Positions 33,980 to 46,480 of a stretch of 64,000 bases of DNA are shown here, one piece after another. The DNA lies in assembly GCF_963259705.1 (NCBI RefSeq), contig NC_081861.1, positions 103,313,226 to 103,377,225 of the forward strand, read 5' to 3'. The number at the start of each line of letters is the position of its first letter. The first letter of the stretch is position 1. Source of the DNA: Myotis daubentonii. Its lineage: Eukaryota; Chordata; Mammalia; Chiroptera; Vespertilionidae. Under the pieces are notes generated by a model. That model saw only the letters and a program-made list of their open reading frames with translations, searched no databases and was not told the DNA's origin. A program made the position numbers and the translations under genes.

Positions 33980-34290
33980 TTCCTTTTTATTGAATTTATT
34001 GAAGGTGTCACTGGTTAATAATATTATACAGATTTCATTGAAGCATTATTTACAATAACCAAGATAAAAAGCTGTGGTACATTTACATAATGGAATACTA
34101 CTTAGCTGTAAAAAAAAAAAAAAAAAAGGAAATTTTACTTTGTGCAACAGCATGGATGGACCTAGAAAATATTATGCTAGCTGAAATAATCCTGCCAGAG
34201 ACAAAGACAAAAACCATATGATTGCACTCATATGTGGAGTATCATGAAGAAAATAAACTAAAAGAGAAAAGAGACAGACTCATAGACAAA
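33980..34290. mobile_element. Two short L1 3' fragments in opposite orientation
   Basis: 33980-34035 is the complement of an L1 3' terminus (TTTTTATTGAATTTATTGAA, GTGTCACTGGTTAATA). 34045-34290 is plus-strand L1 ORF2 end (ATGGAATACTACTTAGCTGT, GCATGGATGGACCTAGAAAA) with an internal A-run at about 34111-34128. Confidence 0.7.
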
Positions 34291-34305
34291 AATCCTGCTA
34301 TTCTT

Positions 34306-34522
34306 TTTAAAAAATATATTTTTATTGATTTCAGAGAGGAAGGGAGAGGGGGAGAGAGATAGAAACATCAATGATGAGAGAGAATCATTGATTGGCTGCC
34401 TCCTGCACGCCCCACACTGGGGATCCAGCTCTCAACCCGGCATATGCTCTGACCGGGAATTGAACTGTAACCTCCTGGTTCATAGGTCAACACTCAACCG
34501 CTGAGCCATGCAGGCCTGGTAA
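34306..34522 (-). mobile_element. Ves SINE at a twice-used target site
   Basis: Minus-strand Ves copy with clear head (CTGAGCCATGCAGGCCTGG) and tail complement. It is flanked by the duplication CCTGCTATTCTT at 34294-34305 and 34526-34537. Confidence 0.92.
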
Positions 34523-34537
34523 AACCCTGCTATTCTT

Positions 34538-34713
34538 TTTTTTTTTTTAATTCTTTATTAGTTAAGGTATTACAAATGTGTCCTCATCCCCCCCCCATTA
34601 AATCCCTATCCTCCCCCCCTACTCATGCTCTCATCCCCCTGTTTTCCATGTCCATTGGGGGCAAAGGGAAGAGATCAACCAAAGGACTTGTATGCATGCA
34701 TATAAGCCAAACC
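34538..34713 (-). mobile_element. Inverted (twin-primed) L1 3' stub
   Basis: 34538-34663 is L1 3' UTR in minus orientation (TTCTTTATTAGTTAAGGTAT to CATGTCCATTGGGG). From about 34664 the sequence switches strand (AAGAGATCAACCAAAGGACT, TGTATGCATGCATATAAGCC), the complement of what should come next (compare 57070-57100). A 5' inversion of this sort is typical of twin priming. A third copy of CCTGCTATTCTT closes it at 34717-34728. Confidence 0.85.
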
Positions 34714-34879
34714 AATCCTGCTATTCTTAATAGGTCCAGCACAAACTCTCCTTCTCCAGGAAGACTTGCCTGACTTCGATCCTCAAATTTCACTCCTTAT
34801 CTCAGTGCTCCAAGAACTCTGACTTTCTCTGTGAAATGTTGCAGCACTAGATATGACATTATTAGGCCTTTATTACATA

Positions 34880-36062
34880 CTAGGGGCCCGGTGCACGAAA
34901 TTCGTGCACTGGGTGTGTGCGGGGAGGGGAGTGTCCCTCAGCCCAACCTGCCCCCTCTCACATACTGGGAGCCCACAGGCGTTGACCCCCATCACCCTCC
35001 AATCGCCTGATCGGCCCCTTGCCCAGGCCTGACGCCTCCGCCAGAGGCATAGACCCCCATCACCCTCCGATCGCCTGATCGGCCCCTTGCCCAGGCCTGA
35101 CGCCTCCGCCAGAGGTGTCAGGCTTGGACAGGGGACCCCCATCTTCCCCCAATCACTGGCTCTGGCCCCCGCCCAGGCTTGAGGCCTCTGGCTCAGGAAT
35201 CATGCCTGGGCAGGGGACCCCCATCTCCCTCTGATCACTTGCTCCACCCCCCGCCCAAGCCTGACGCCTCTGACCCAGGCTTCAGGCCTGGGCAAGGGGA
35301 CCATCATATCCCCCCAATCCCCGGCTCAGCCCCCCACCCAGGCCTGATGCCTCGGCCAGAGGAGTTGACCCTCATCACCCTCCAATCACCAATCACCGGA
35401 TTGGCCCCTTGACCAGGCCTGAGGCCTCTGGCAGAGGTGTCAAGCCTGGGCAGGGGACCCCCAGCTCCCCGCGGTTGCAGGCTCCGCCCCTGCCCAGGCC
35501 TAACGCCTCTGGCTGAGGCATCCGGCCCGGGCAGCGGGGACCCGCAGCTGCAGCGGCCCCGCGATCATGGGCTCCGCTTTAGGCCCAGTCAAGGGACCCC
35601 TAGCTCCCGGGACTGCCAGCTTCGACTGTGCCCAGCTCCCATCGCTGACTCTACCCCTACTTTCTGCTATCACTGGCCAGGGCGGCAAAGGCGCCTGATT
35701 CTCCGATCATGGCTGGGGGGCAGGGCAAAGGCGGCCCCAGGGCCGCCTTTGCCCTGCCCCCCACCTCTTAGCTCCCCCCTGGGTTTCCGATCACTGTCAG
35801 TGGCAGGGGGCTTCTTCCTGCTTTCCCTTTCGCCTCCCCGCATTGTGCCTACATATGCAAATTAACCGCCATCTTGTTGGCAGTTAACTGCCAATCTTAG
35901 TTGGCAGTTAACTGCCAATCATAGTTGGCAGTTAAGTGCCAATCATAGTTGGCAGTTAACTGCCAATCATAGTTGGCAGTTAATTTGCATATAGCCCTGA
36001 TTAGCCAATGAAAAGGGTATCGTCGTACGCCAATTACCATTTTTCTCTTTTATTAGATAGGA
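34880..36062 (-). mobile_element. Complete large non-autonomous Helitron
   Basis: On the minus strand: start A|TCCTATCTAATAAAAGAG, end hairpin GTGCACGAATTTCGTGCAC with CGGGCCCCTAG|T. The 1.18-kb body is mainly a GC-rich array of about 100-bp units (GGCCTGACGCCTCTGGC- and GGGCAGGGGACCCCCA-like) plus a 24-bp palindromic array near the 5' end. The open frames of up to 142 codons come from the array. Confidence 0.95.
35877..35984. repeat. Tandem array of 24-bp palindromic units
   Basis: Four full units and a partial fifth of TTGGCAGTTAACTGCCAA plus a 6-base spacer (TCATAG, once TCTTAG). One unit has a G for C in the centre. The 18-base core is a perfect palindrome. Confidence 0.98.
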
Positions 36063-37475
36063 TACATTGCCTTATATTTGAGACAATTGCATAATGTCTT
36101 ATCTAGATTCTAAAAAGCTCCTGAGAGATGACACCCTTTCTTTTACCAGCAGCCCACTCTCACAGTTTTCCCCACATTCTCCCCTTCCCCTCGGGTGTGC
36201 TTTTAGCAGTTTTTCAATAAATATTTGCTGAATTGAGCTAAGGCTGTGTGAGGGGAGAGAACATCCCAATAAACTCTAGACACACCAAAATTAAGTAGAA
36301 AAATTCTTTAATAAACACAGCATCACCTGCATATTATGCCAGAACTCAGAATAAAGAATAAAAAGACAAAGCGAGGACAATATATTTTATTTTATTGTAA
36401 ACATATCTGACATAATGCAAATTATGATTAATTTACATCCCCCCCCTTATATTTTACCCCACTTGCTTAGGACTGTTCTCATCATAACTAGCCTATTACA
36501 AAATTACTAAAGATTGCTTTGACAGTTCAGTTTTCTTATCCTGGGTTCTTTTTAGCTTTTCTTTATATCCTGCTCCCACCATCTACACCCATCTTCCCAA
36601 TTCTAATAAATTCATTCACACCAAGTTTTCAAATAAGTATATTTCTAAGAGCATCAGGATTTGAAAATCAAGACTTCAGGAAGAAGGGAACATTACCTGC
36701 AAATGACTGATGTTTCATGTATTAATCAAGGAAGTATTTTGAGGCAGAAAGACTTACAGGTTCTCTCTATAATATACCCCACAGGTATGCCCTGGCATGA
36801 GGCTGGACCTTCACTAACATACTTCTTTCTCCCATGGTCTATTTGAACAATTATCTTGTTCTGATCTAGAAATACTGCTCAAGTCTTGAGGATTGCTTCA
36901 GCTTCCTTCTGTTCATCTTCTAGCGGTGCTGCTGGTGGTAGTGGTGGTAGGGTGTTAGATGCCTAATACAGTGTGGCAGTTGGTTCTGAGACCCTGAGGC
37001 TCCTTGAAACACCATCTTCAAGAGGCTGTGTCTATGGGTCTAGTCTACAGGAAACCAGATTCTTTTCACTCAATCCTCCCTGACCACTGAGAGGAAATGG
37101 GAGCTTACCTGCACTTCCTTTTCACAGGGTCTCTGAGGGGAATGCAGAGTGTGTGAACAGGAAGTGGGAGGCAAGTTTAGAATCTCCAAATTCCTCTTTA
37201 AAAGTAGGGTATTTATTTTAATGTCAGGAGTTTGGAGGTTTGTACATACAAGAATACTCTAGGTAGAGGTCTACCACATCTTGACTTCTTTATTGGGAGC
37301 TACCTAAGGGATATCCTTAAATAAGTAATGCCCACTTTGGTACCTAAACACACCAACTGAGGAGCTGTGAGAAAGGATCACAGTTTAGATTGCAATGGTC
37401 CACTAACTATGGCAGGGGGCAGAGGGCACCTACCTTAAACAGAGGGTTCCATAAATAAATAGGTTGTGTATTATT
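36063..37475. other. Intergenic DNA, nothing recognised
   Basis: Single-copy-looking sequence. Short open frames at 36519-36846 overlap in different frames without splice or motif support. Confidence 0.4.
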
Positions 37476-37891
37476 GTTTGTACAAATACCAAGGAAATTG
37501 CACTCAATGCTTGGTGCAGTCACGGGATTGGTAGACAATGCACTTAGCCCTATAAATAGAAATGAGAGGTGAGAGGTTCTTTGCTAAGTGTGAAGCTTTT
37601 CAAACTAAACGTACAGCCCATAGTATATATGCACCTTGCATCATTAATGAGAGAGAGAGAGAGAGGTGCTGCCCCCTGGAAAACGGAAATGTTCAGTGTG
37701 CACAGGGTGGTTTGCATATTTCACTCTGACATTTCGCTAGCATGCTTTCCAACATGGTAATGGTTAGGTAATGCTGAGAATTTAATTTTTTCCCCTTTTG
37801 CTGTCTTAATTTTTCTTTTGGCTTTCTTTCATTGTTGTTGTTTCATTTTGTTTTTTTACTCTTTCTTTCCCTCTTTTTTTCCTCTCTTTTC

Positions 37892-37960
<69 letters not shown>

Positions 37961-38323
37961 TTTCTTTCCTTCTCTTTCCTTTCCTTTTTTGTTCTTTCTT
38001 TTCTCTCTCTTTTTTTCTAGTAGTGAAGCAGGATTGGATTTGTTGTTCTTAGAACAGGGAGCCGGAATTGATACACAGATCAGTAGTATCCTTGTTGCAG
38101 TGGCTGTCGCATGAATTCTTTAGAGACATATGAAGAAAACAGAAAGAAACTGAAATGGTAGGTTCCATTTTTTTTAATGCATAATTAGCACTTATCTGTG
38201 CCTTTTCACACTTGATATACAGAACTGTTCTCTTCACACCAGGTTCTGTTATTTCTAAGGGTGATGTGAATATAATAAAACTGAACTATCCCCATATATA
38301 ATTTCCTTGGTATTTGTACAAAC
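37476..38323. repeat. 24-bp perfect inverted repeat bounding 0.8 kb
   Basis: 37476-37499 (GTTTGTAC...GGAAATT) is the exact reverse complement of 38300-38323. Between the arms lie single-copy-looking sequence, a CCTATAAATAG motif at about 37550 and a CTTT microsatellite. There is no clear target duplication outside the arms, so a transposon origin is not shown. Confidence 0.9.
37893..37957. repeat. (CTTT)n microsatellite
   Basis: About 16 CTTT units within a longer T/C-rich tract (37845-38020). Ser/Phe-rich open frames here are artefacts. Confidence 0.97.
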
Positions 38324-41300
38324 GAAAATAATTATATTGTTGGCTGCCTGAGATGGGTGAGGGAAGTAACTGTAAATTAGAGAAATGTAACTTTGATATG
38401 GAGAGGTCTTTTATAATGTTTTGCTCAATTTATATTATATAAAGTAGCCCTGTGAACATTTGTAATTTAACCAACTCTATTAAATAGAGTTACTTGCATA
38501 AATATGCAGGATGCTTTTAATCTACTCTTTTGTATAATTCTTTAAAGATAATATTTTTATTTGCTGGGTGATTAAAATGGTTAAATTTATGTTTTGTTAT
38601 TTTCAAAATAAACTCTGATTAAAAATAAGAGATCTGTAATGCCTCAGGACCTTTACCAAAATGAATGCATATTCCTGTCAGCTTGTATAAGTTACATATT
38701 TTTATGGTAAAGTGAATTGTAATCAATGTTAGGTGTACAGATTCTGCCTTCAAAGAAAGCAATCCAGAAGAAAAAAGTATTTATAATTAGAGAGAGGGAA
38801 AATAAGAAAAACAGCAGGCACAGTTGTTGTATTTCTCATAGATAAGCTATATCAGAATAATCAGTACACTAAAAACAACAACATGTAAACTGATATTGGA
38901 TTAAATTCACATTTTAGAAACTTATAATAGACTTAGTTTATCTTTTAAAAATGTAAGTGAAATTGTTTCCTGACTTTCATGTTGTTTCTCTTTTGTGCTC
39001 AAAGAGAAAATATTAAGGAAGGTGCCTTCTAACTTTAAACCAAAGATAAGGCTATCAATGGCATGTAACTTCTAAGAACTGCATTCAGAGATTATAAGAA
39101 AGGAAAATATGGATTTCCATGGCGCACCATGATCAAGCATTAAATCGCAAATGACTTTCCTGGTTCTATGCTGTCAACAGTATTGTGCAAGAACTTCATT
39201 TCTTACTGCTCTAATCTTTCCAGGGGGAAAATGTTATAATTTTATTCAATTAACAGAGTTACTATTGGTTAAAAAGTTTTGGGTCATTCAGCAAGGAGTA
39301 TTTCTTTTCTGAAGCTACTATAAATCTCAAGTATGGTGGCAAAAGCATCAATCTTATAGATAGGATTCAAGTTTTGAAGCCCAGGGAAAGATTCCACCAG
39401 CCACATTAGCAAATATTATTTAGATTATATACAAGCCATCCTCCAAGATGTTTGTGTCATAGGGGGATATATATATTTTTTTAATTACAGGATATGGTCT
39501 CTGCACTTTTGAACACACGCACTGCTCTATTTTGCTACATATTTGCAGTAATATTTCTGTGACACAGGAATAATGTAGTGTATTTATTCTGTTGGGGCCA
39601 GTGTAATGTGGCTCTGATTATTGTAAAAGTGAATAAACACAAAGTAGGACATTGACCACTCCAAAAACCTCACTGAATTTCCACTTAGAGACCATTAGGA
39701 ATGAATGAACTCAATTATCACCCTTTGCACTAGGTAACTGAAATGCTTTTTGCCTTACTGTCATAGACACTTTTGGCATTAATCAGATGCACTGAACCAG
39801 AAAGGGAATTTGACTCCTTCTTCTGACCACTACCTATTCCTATGAGGAGATACCACAGATAGTTCTGTTTCCCTTACCATTAAAGTGGCTTCCCAAAAAT
39901 GTTCCTGTGTGCCATAGGTGTCAAGAATCAGTCTCCAGACCCCAAGCCAGAGAATGGAAAATGATCAGAAAAAGATTCAAATCCTATAATTCACAGAAGC
40001 AATGGCGAAAAAAAGAATGTTAGATCCTTTTATGATTCAGGAAGTAACATAAATTGACAGCCTTCATTTTACAGTTGGCTCAGAGAGTTGTAGTGATGGG
40101 GACAAGTACTTCTGTGAATCTGTGACAGAGAAAAGGCTAGAGCCTAGGTCTCTTAATGCTTCATCTAGTAATTCTTTCACTTGTGATTGCCTAACAATGC
40201 TTGAGGATTAAGAGAGACATGCATTATTCATTGGGAAATGTTAAAAGATGCAATATTGAAATCACTCAAGAACCTTTCAATAACAGGGGCACACTTATGG
40301 CTGTTCCCAAGGGCCCAGATAATGTAGCAAACCTTGATTTGGGGTTTCTACCACTGTTTCATTGCAAGAATAGGAGATAATTTTCCCTACTGTGCCCACA
40401 TAAAAAAATCCCCAAATGCAAATTGATAAACACTAAATGATGTAACACAACAGTAATATGGACTTGGCCATTGACTGGATACTTAGGTGCTATATTGAGT
40501 GGCAGGGCAACAGTTTGGTCAAACTATAAGACAAGAGATGGTATTCAGGAAGACCTGAGATGTAGGAGATTTCAGACTTCAGAAGGCAGTCAAGATTACA
40601 GAGTATGTGCCTAGCAAAAACATTGATATGGGGCTTAAGATAAAGTGTGAGGAAGCATAATACTATACTAATTAGTGGTATGTGAATCCCAAAGAGGATG
40701 CCACAGTTCGTGGCTTGCCTATTGTCACTGTTTATATGACAGGGTGATATATGCAATTAGAAAATTAAAGTGAGTTCTCTTGGTATAGTCACTGGAAGGC
40801 AATTAGGAGTGGGGGATGTGCTTCACAGACTTCACTTTCATTTTCAGCAGGGGCTGGCTGCATGAGCATCAGTCAGGAATCAACATGCAGACAGAGTTCC
40901 TGATAAATAATCAAAAGCGCAGGATATTAACCAAAATAAAGTCTGTATAGGCTCTGGAGATTTGGGTATGGGCCAGAAACTTCACTGACTCTAATAATCT
41001 AGTGAGGAAATCAAAGTTTACGCAATTGGCCATAATCAGTATGTAGGTCACATAGAAGCCTGAGTTGTGTCCAGAGCATGAGCTAAAGCTGCCCATTCAA
41101 GCTCAGTTGTATTTCCAACAGCCTAATTACTATCTCACTAAACATCAAAGATATATGCAAATATCTGCTACCAAGTCTAAAGCCCCTCTACTCCTTCCTT
41201 ACTTCTTGGCAATATATTTTTTTTTCTTCCAAAACGCTTTTAGTCAATCTCACACTATTTATGGAAGACAATAGCAGAGTTTTCTCCATGTTCTCAGCAA

Positions 41301-41513
41301 CGGAAAAAAGGCTTTAATAGTGTTATAATTACAATTACTTAGCTAAAATTCTTTTCTGCTTTACTTAGTAAATCAGATTTGGCTATTTCTCATAAGGTAA
41401 TAAACATGTTACCAGATATTTTTTTACAAGGTGATTTACTTGTATAAGATAAAACAATTTCAACAAGTTATTTATAGGGTAACCATAATGATACTTATTT
41501 AATGTTTGGAGTA
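38324..41513. other. Quiet AT-rich block, no gene seen
   Basis: Over 3 kb almost free of young repeats. A MIR-like minus-strand segment at about 40060-40175 (CATTTTACAGTTGGCTCAGA, then GGTCTCTTAATGC) is the only repeat I can name. No splice-flanked open frame found. Confidence 0.45.
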
Positions 41514-41523
41514 TTAATATTTT

Positions 41524-41707
41524 AAAAAAATATATTTTTTATTGATTTCAGAGAGGAAGGGAGAAGGAGAGATAGAAATATCAATGATGAGAAAGAATCA
41601 TTGACGTGCTGGTTCCTGCACACCCAGGCATGTGCCCTGACTGGGAATCAAACCATACCTCCTGATTCATAGGTTGATGATCAACCACTGAGCCACAGCA
41701 GCCAGGC
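41524..41707 (-). mobile_element. Ves SINE
   Basis: Minus-strand Ves copy with the target duplication TTAATATTTT at 41514-41523 and 41708-41717. Confidence 0.92.
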
Positions 41708-41813
41708 TTAATATTTTTTAAATGACATAAGTTAACCTATGAACTGTTTCTTTAAAACTAAAAATATGTTTTCCTGTGTGGCTACCCTTTTTTGATTTTT
41801 ACATTTTTAAGAC

Positions 41814-41817
41814 AAAT

Positions 41818-41864
<47 letters not shown>

Positions 41865-41960
41865 TTTTACATTCAATATTATTTTTTACTAGTTTCAGGT
41901 GTACAGCATAGTGGTTAGACAATTATCTACTTTACAAAGTGCTCCCCCACCCTGATATTT
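41814..41960 (-). mobile_element. HAL1/L1 3' end with expanded (TTTA)n tail
   Basis: A pure TTTA tetranucleotide array (41814-41868) stands where the A-tail complement should be. It is followed by the 3' end complement TTTCAGGTGTACAGCATAGTGG, also seen at 50690-50730. Confidence 0.75.
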
Positions 41961-44029
41961 CCAGTGACTACTCTATGTTACAGTGTCAGACCAAAAGGTG
42001 TGCTGAAAATGAATCACGTGTAAATGATTTATTACATATTAGATGTGTTATTTTAAACCCATTTAATTCCAAAAGTGCAAAAGGATGTGTTTTCTTGTTT
42101 TTTATGATTAATGTCACATCAACAGATATAATAAAGCCGCTCTGATTAGTGGCAAATAAAGTAGTAAGACGGTGGCTTTAAATTACAGAAACATTGTGTA
42201 TCCTAAATTAACTATAAAAAGTTGAGGAGCTCTTTCTCTATTCTTCGAGGAAAAATGAAGTTTTTGAAACTAATGCACATTTACCAACTTGACATATATT
42301 GTGCATATGTAAGAATCAAGGATGTGCACTGGACATACTTGTAAAGAGTCTAAAACAAAACACTGGTGTTATCTTTAAGCAAAATGATTCAACAAAGCTG
42401 GATATATTTTATAAATAATTCTATTAGAATTGCTCTAAGATATGAAATTATGTTCACATATGCCTCTCACAAAGATAAGTTAATGATTTTCCAAGCAATT
42501 CAGTTAATGCAGATAGAGGAAGAGTATAATCCATGCCCAATAAACAAACTTTTTTTCAGTAGACAGTGCTATTCTGTTACTGTTTTACTCAACTTACCTG
42601 GATAGTTTAAATTTGTAGGTTTAGAAATAATATTTTTGGTTTGGGTAATAGGGACCTGCAAAGGTGGTTTTTAAATGTATATTTTCCTGGTCTTTATTAA
42701 TTTTTATACCAAATATTTCAGTTATTAATATTCTAAAATTAAGTAAAATTATTTTGATCTTTCTTCCCACATTTTCATAATAATAATAACACCCTCCTTT
42801 TATATTCTTCGGTCCATTTTGATCAGGATCTGATTATTTTGTTGTTTTAAATTATTGTTTAAAACTTGTTCCCCCTTCATCTTAATATATTTTAGTTATG
42901 AAAGTACTAACAGGCTTATCTTTTTTCCTAAGAATGTGAGAGTTAAAACTAGTTGTTACTGATTTCTAATACTTCATAAAACTAATTTGATATAAAAAAT
43001 TCCAGTCACTTGAACTGGTATTAGTCTCTTTGAAGAAAAACACAATCAACAATGGAAATATTTGTTTTTTATCAAGAGCAGGCACAGTCCATATCAAAGC
43101 ATCTGGTAAAGCAATGCCTTTCCCTCTGAAAGTCTATAACCTCCAAAAGCTTATCATAACTTAGAAGAAAAGTGATTAATTTCTTATCAGTGGATATAAT
43201 AAAGCTACCTCACTGAAGCACAGTTTGAATATGACAAGCTGTGAAGTGACCAGATTAACCAGGGAAAGAAGATTTGGGCTCCAGTTATCCAGGGTGGGGA
43301 ACATCCATTAGATTTTGGGCTACTCAGCTTTGCTCTGGCCACTTGATGAAAGTCCCTTTTGGTCACAGAGGATACAGTAAACTTCCCTCAATTTTGGACC
43401 ATGAAATTTGATTAAGCAAAGCACTAAGAAGGAGACATTTTGAAATCTTCAAAGAGAACAGTGTTATTTCTCAGAATTTAACGAGTATGACCTGGATAAT
43501 ATTTGATATAGAAGTACTTGTTAATAACCATTTTGGTTCTAAGTTAAAGTTGTAATAATTAAACATTGAGAAATGTCATCTCTTTGTCTAATTCTTTCCT
43601 GGGGTGGGGATTACTCATGAAATTTAAAGCTGCCTGACCTCTTGGAATCAGTAAATTTGAAAATCCCTCTGACATGGTCTAATAGGGAAAATATATTACT
43701 TTTTATTTCTCTGCATTGTAACTTACTCTCTTACTGGAACTTGGGCCAAGCAAATATAATCAGAGTAAAAACCTTGGTTAAACCAATATCTGGAGAATAT
43801 GGGCATGATGGTTACTCATGCTGACTCCTCCCCAGATGCTGTGGGATCTCCAATATGTGTGTTATTTTAATATAGTGGATAGAGAGGTAATATTTTCCCC
43901 ATCTTTTTCATGTAGTGTTACATTTGAGAAATTGTTAGAAATATTTTAGAAACATATCTAATACTGGCTGTAACTTTGATTTTGAGTTCCCTTATATTCA
44001 AAGATAATAATGATTCTTATTTATTGTGC

Positions 44030-44235
44030 ACTGATGAAATACTAAGCATTTGGCACGATCTCATATTTTGATAATAATTCTATTTAATTTCCCATATGTT
44101 ATAGATGATAGATGAGGAGACCAATGTTAAGGGACTTAATAACTTTCACAAAGTTGTATAACTAACTGCCTTAGTTGACTTTCAAACTCGGTTCTGTTGA
44201 TTATCAAAGCTCTTTCCATCATGCCATGCTGTCTC
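44030..44235 (-). repeat. MIR-like ancient SINE
   Basis: Complement of MIR: a TATAGATGATAGATGAGGAGA-type block near 44100, then TTAAGGGACTTAATAACTTT, then GCTCTTTCCATCATGCCATG. Confidence 0.6.
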
Positions 44236-46344
44236 TATATGATAAAGCCACATTTCACTACTTTGTCCTTTTCCATTTGAGAATCAGACGAGTTTATAAC
44301 AGAGAGAATCAGTATACAATTATTTAAAAATAGGTTTTATTTTTACTAGATTTAGGGTGGGTAACCTAGAAAATGAAATGGTGATAAAACACATAAAATA
44401 AGGAATAAAATGGATAAAAAAGGGAATCATACAAAGAATAAATGAAACATTTTAATTCTCTTTAACCAGTATTTATAGTATGTTTACTATTTTTTTCAGT
44501 GCAGAAGGATATAATAGGAGTTATAAAAGGTATAGCCCTAGCCCGCTTGGAGCTTATCTACTTGGAGAGGATAAAGTAGAACATATTAAATCTGACTATA
44601 AAGTAGGGATTTAGAAGAAGTATGTGTTGATGACTTAACATATTTTGCCTTAAACAGAGAGTCGCCATGATCACACTAAACTGATGTGTTGCAAAAAGGA
44701 TATCACATTAGGCATTTGGAAAAAAAGTTTTTTATATCTAACAATCTATGTTATGCTAAGATTAGAACAAAGGTTCTGAATTCCACATGTAAGGCTATAT
44801 CACAAACTAGAACAGAATATGTGATTTTAGATGTAAGTTAAAATCAACGCAAGGAAAGTGTACACAGAAATTCTCCTAAATAGGTCTGGGGAAATAAATT
44901 GATTTATATATATACTTGTCAACCGGCCTCCTACTGCACTTTATATTGGCTATATAGTATCAGAATTGGAGGGAAAATTATTATATTCTTCACATACACA
45001 ATGTTACACACCAAACATAAGCATGTAGAGCTATATTTATATTTATGAGTCATTTTTCCTTAAGACCAAGAACTTGAGATATGGAATTCCCATCCCAGGT
45101 TCAGAGTGCAATCCATGGCTACCTTACAGAGATAATTAACTGCAATTTAGCTCTCATACTTAAGTTTAGCTAACCCAAACAGCTATAGAAATCTGGGTTA
45201 AAAATTAAAGCAGACATAGGAACAAGGTTTTAGCATAGTTTATCTCCTGATAATGTTGGTTATTCCCCACATCCTCCTACTCTCTGCAATCTTTCCACCC
45301 CATGTCTATGCTTCCTTGTCCAAGAGGAAATAGAGGAAGAGTCTTGGGACATCCATTTCTTAATCCTTTTTGAAATTATACTTTTAGTAGGCACAGTCAT
45401 AGGCTTGAGCTTCAAGTTATGCTTCTCTGAGACTGGCTAGGGGTATAAACCTGAACAAGGCAGTAAGCCTCCCCATTTTTCAGTTTCTCTAGTCATATGA
45501 TTGAGGGCATCTCTCCTTCAAGATGCCTAATAGGTACTTTGCATCCTTTTGGTCAGAGCTCCTCTGTACAATTTGAAAAATGCTATGTGTAATTGGACTG
45601 AAATCACACTTGGAAAATTAAGTTGCACCTGCCAGATTTCCTTCAGTAAACGGGAGCATTATTCTTGGTCAAGCTTGCAGCTTAAATGCATAAGGCTTTC
45701 AGCTGAATACATGAGAAAGGGAAATATGAGTTTTATGAATTAGAGAAGTCACTACCCTTAGAAATGCCATATGAAATATCCCAGCCTCATTAAGGTTTGT
45801 ATCCTAAATATATGGCAGCTTTCAATAGAGCTTAGCATTTGACTTACTCAATTGAGCAATTGATTTCACTCATTTCTCTCTTGCTTTGTATATTGTGTCA
45901 CTGATGCTAGTCTACAGGTGTTTAGGAGACAGAGCATGCTATTTGTTTGTTTGTTTTAATCTCCAGCAACATCCAACATAGTGACTTGATTTACAACAAG
46001 ACATTGCTCATCTCATCACTTCATTTATTTTTCCTATATTGATAATTTAGAAAATTGTAGCAGCAGGAAAGGGGTTGAAAAGGAAAAAGAGCGTTTGTCC
46101 CATTTTGGTTATTTTATCTCAGTCTTGCATGCCAGTGGAAATCGATGTCTGTGTGTCTCTGTTTCTGTATGTAAGGAGAGATGGGGAAGAGGCATATGTA
46201 GGTGTTGATTTTTTTTCTGCACATAGTAAAAACCATTGGCTTCCATACACTTAGTAACATAAGTAAGGCTTACATTCAAATGATGTAACTATACATGGGG
46301 AAGAGAAATATCTACACACATATTAGAGAATGTGTAGTTGGGAG

Positions 46345-46480
46345 GAAGTGTGATATGGATAAAGGAACACAGGCTTTTGAATTAAAACTTAGACTCTAGT
46401 CCACCCTGCCGTTAACTTGCCATATAACTCAGGATGAACTCCTTACTTTCCTAGTCCTTAATTACCTTGTTTGCAAGACC
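46345..46480 (+). repeat. MIR-like ancient SINE
   Basis: GGAACACAGGCTTTTGAATT, then AACTTGCCATATAACTCAGG, matching the order of the MIR head and core. Confidence 0.5.

Noticed and set aside
35437..35865. 142-codon open frame in a GC-rich island, and the idea of a CpG-island promoter
   Set aside because: The island is the Helitron tandem array, and no adjacent first exon is visible.
35877..35984. CRISPR-like regular repeats
   Set aside because: Spacers are a constant 6 bases, the sequence lies inside a Helitron and the genome is mammalian. It is a tandem repeat.
37818..38114. Phe/Ser/Leu-rich open frame
   Set aside because: Translation of a CTTT microsatellite.
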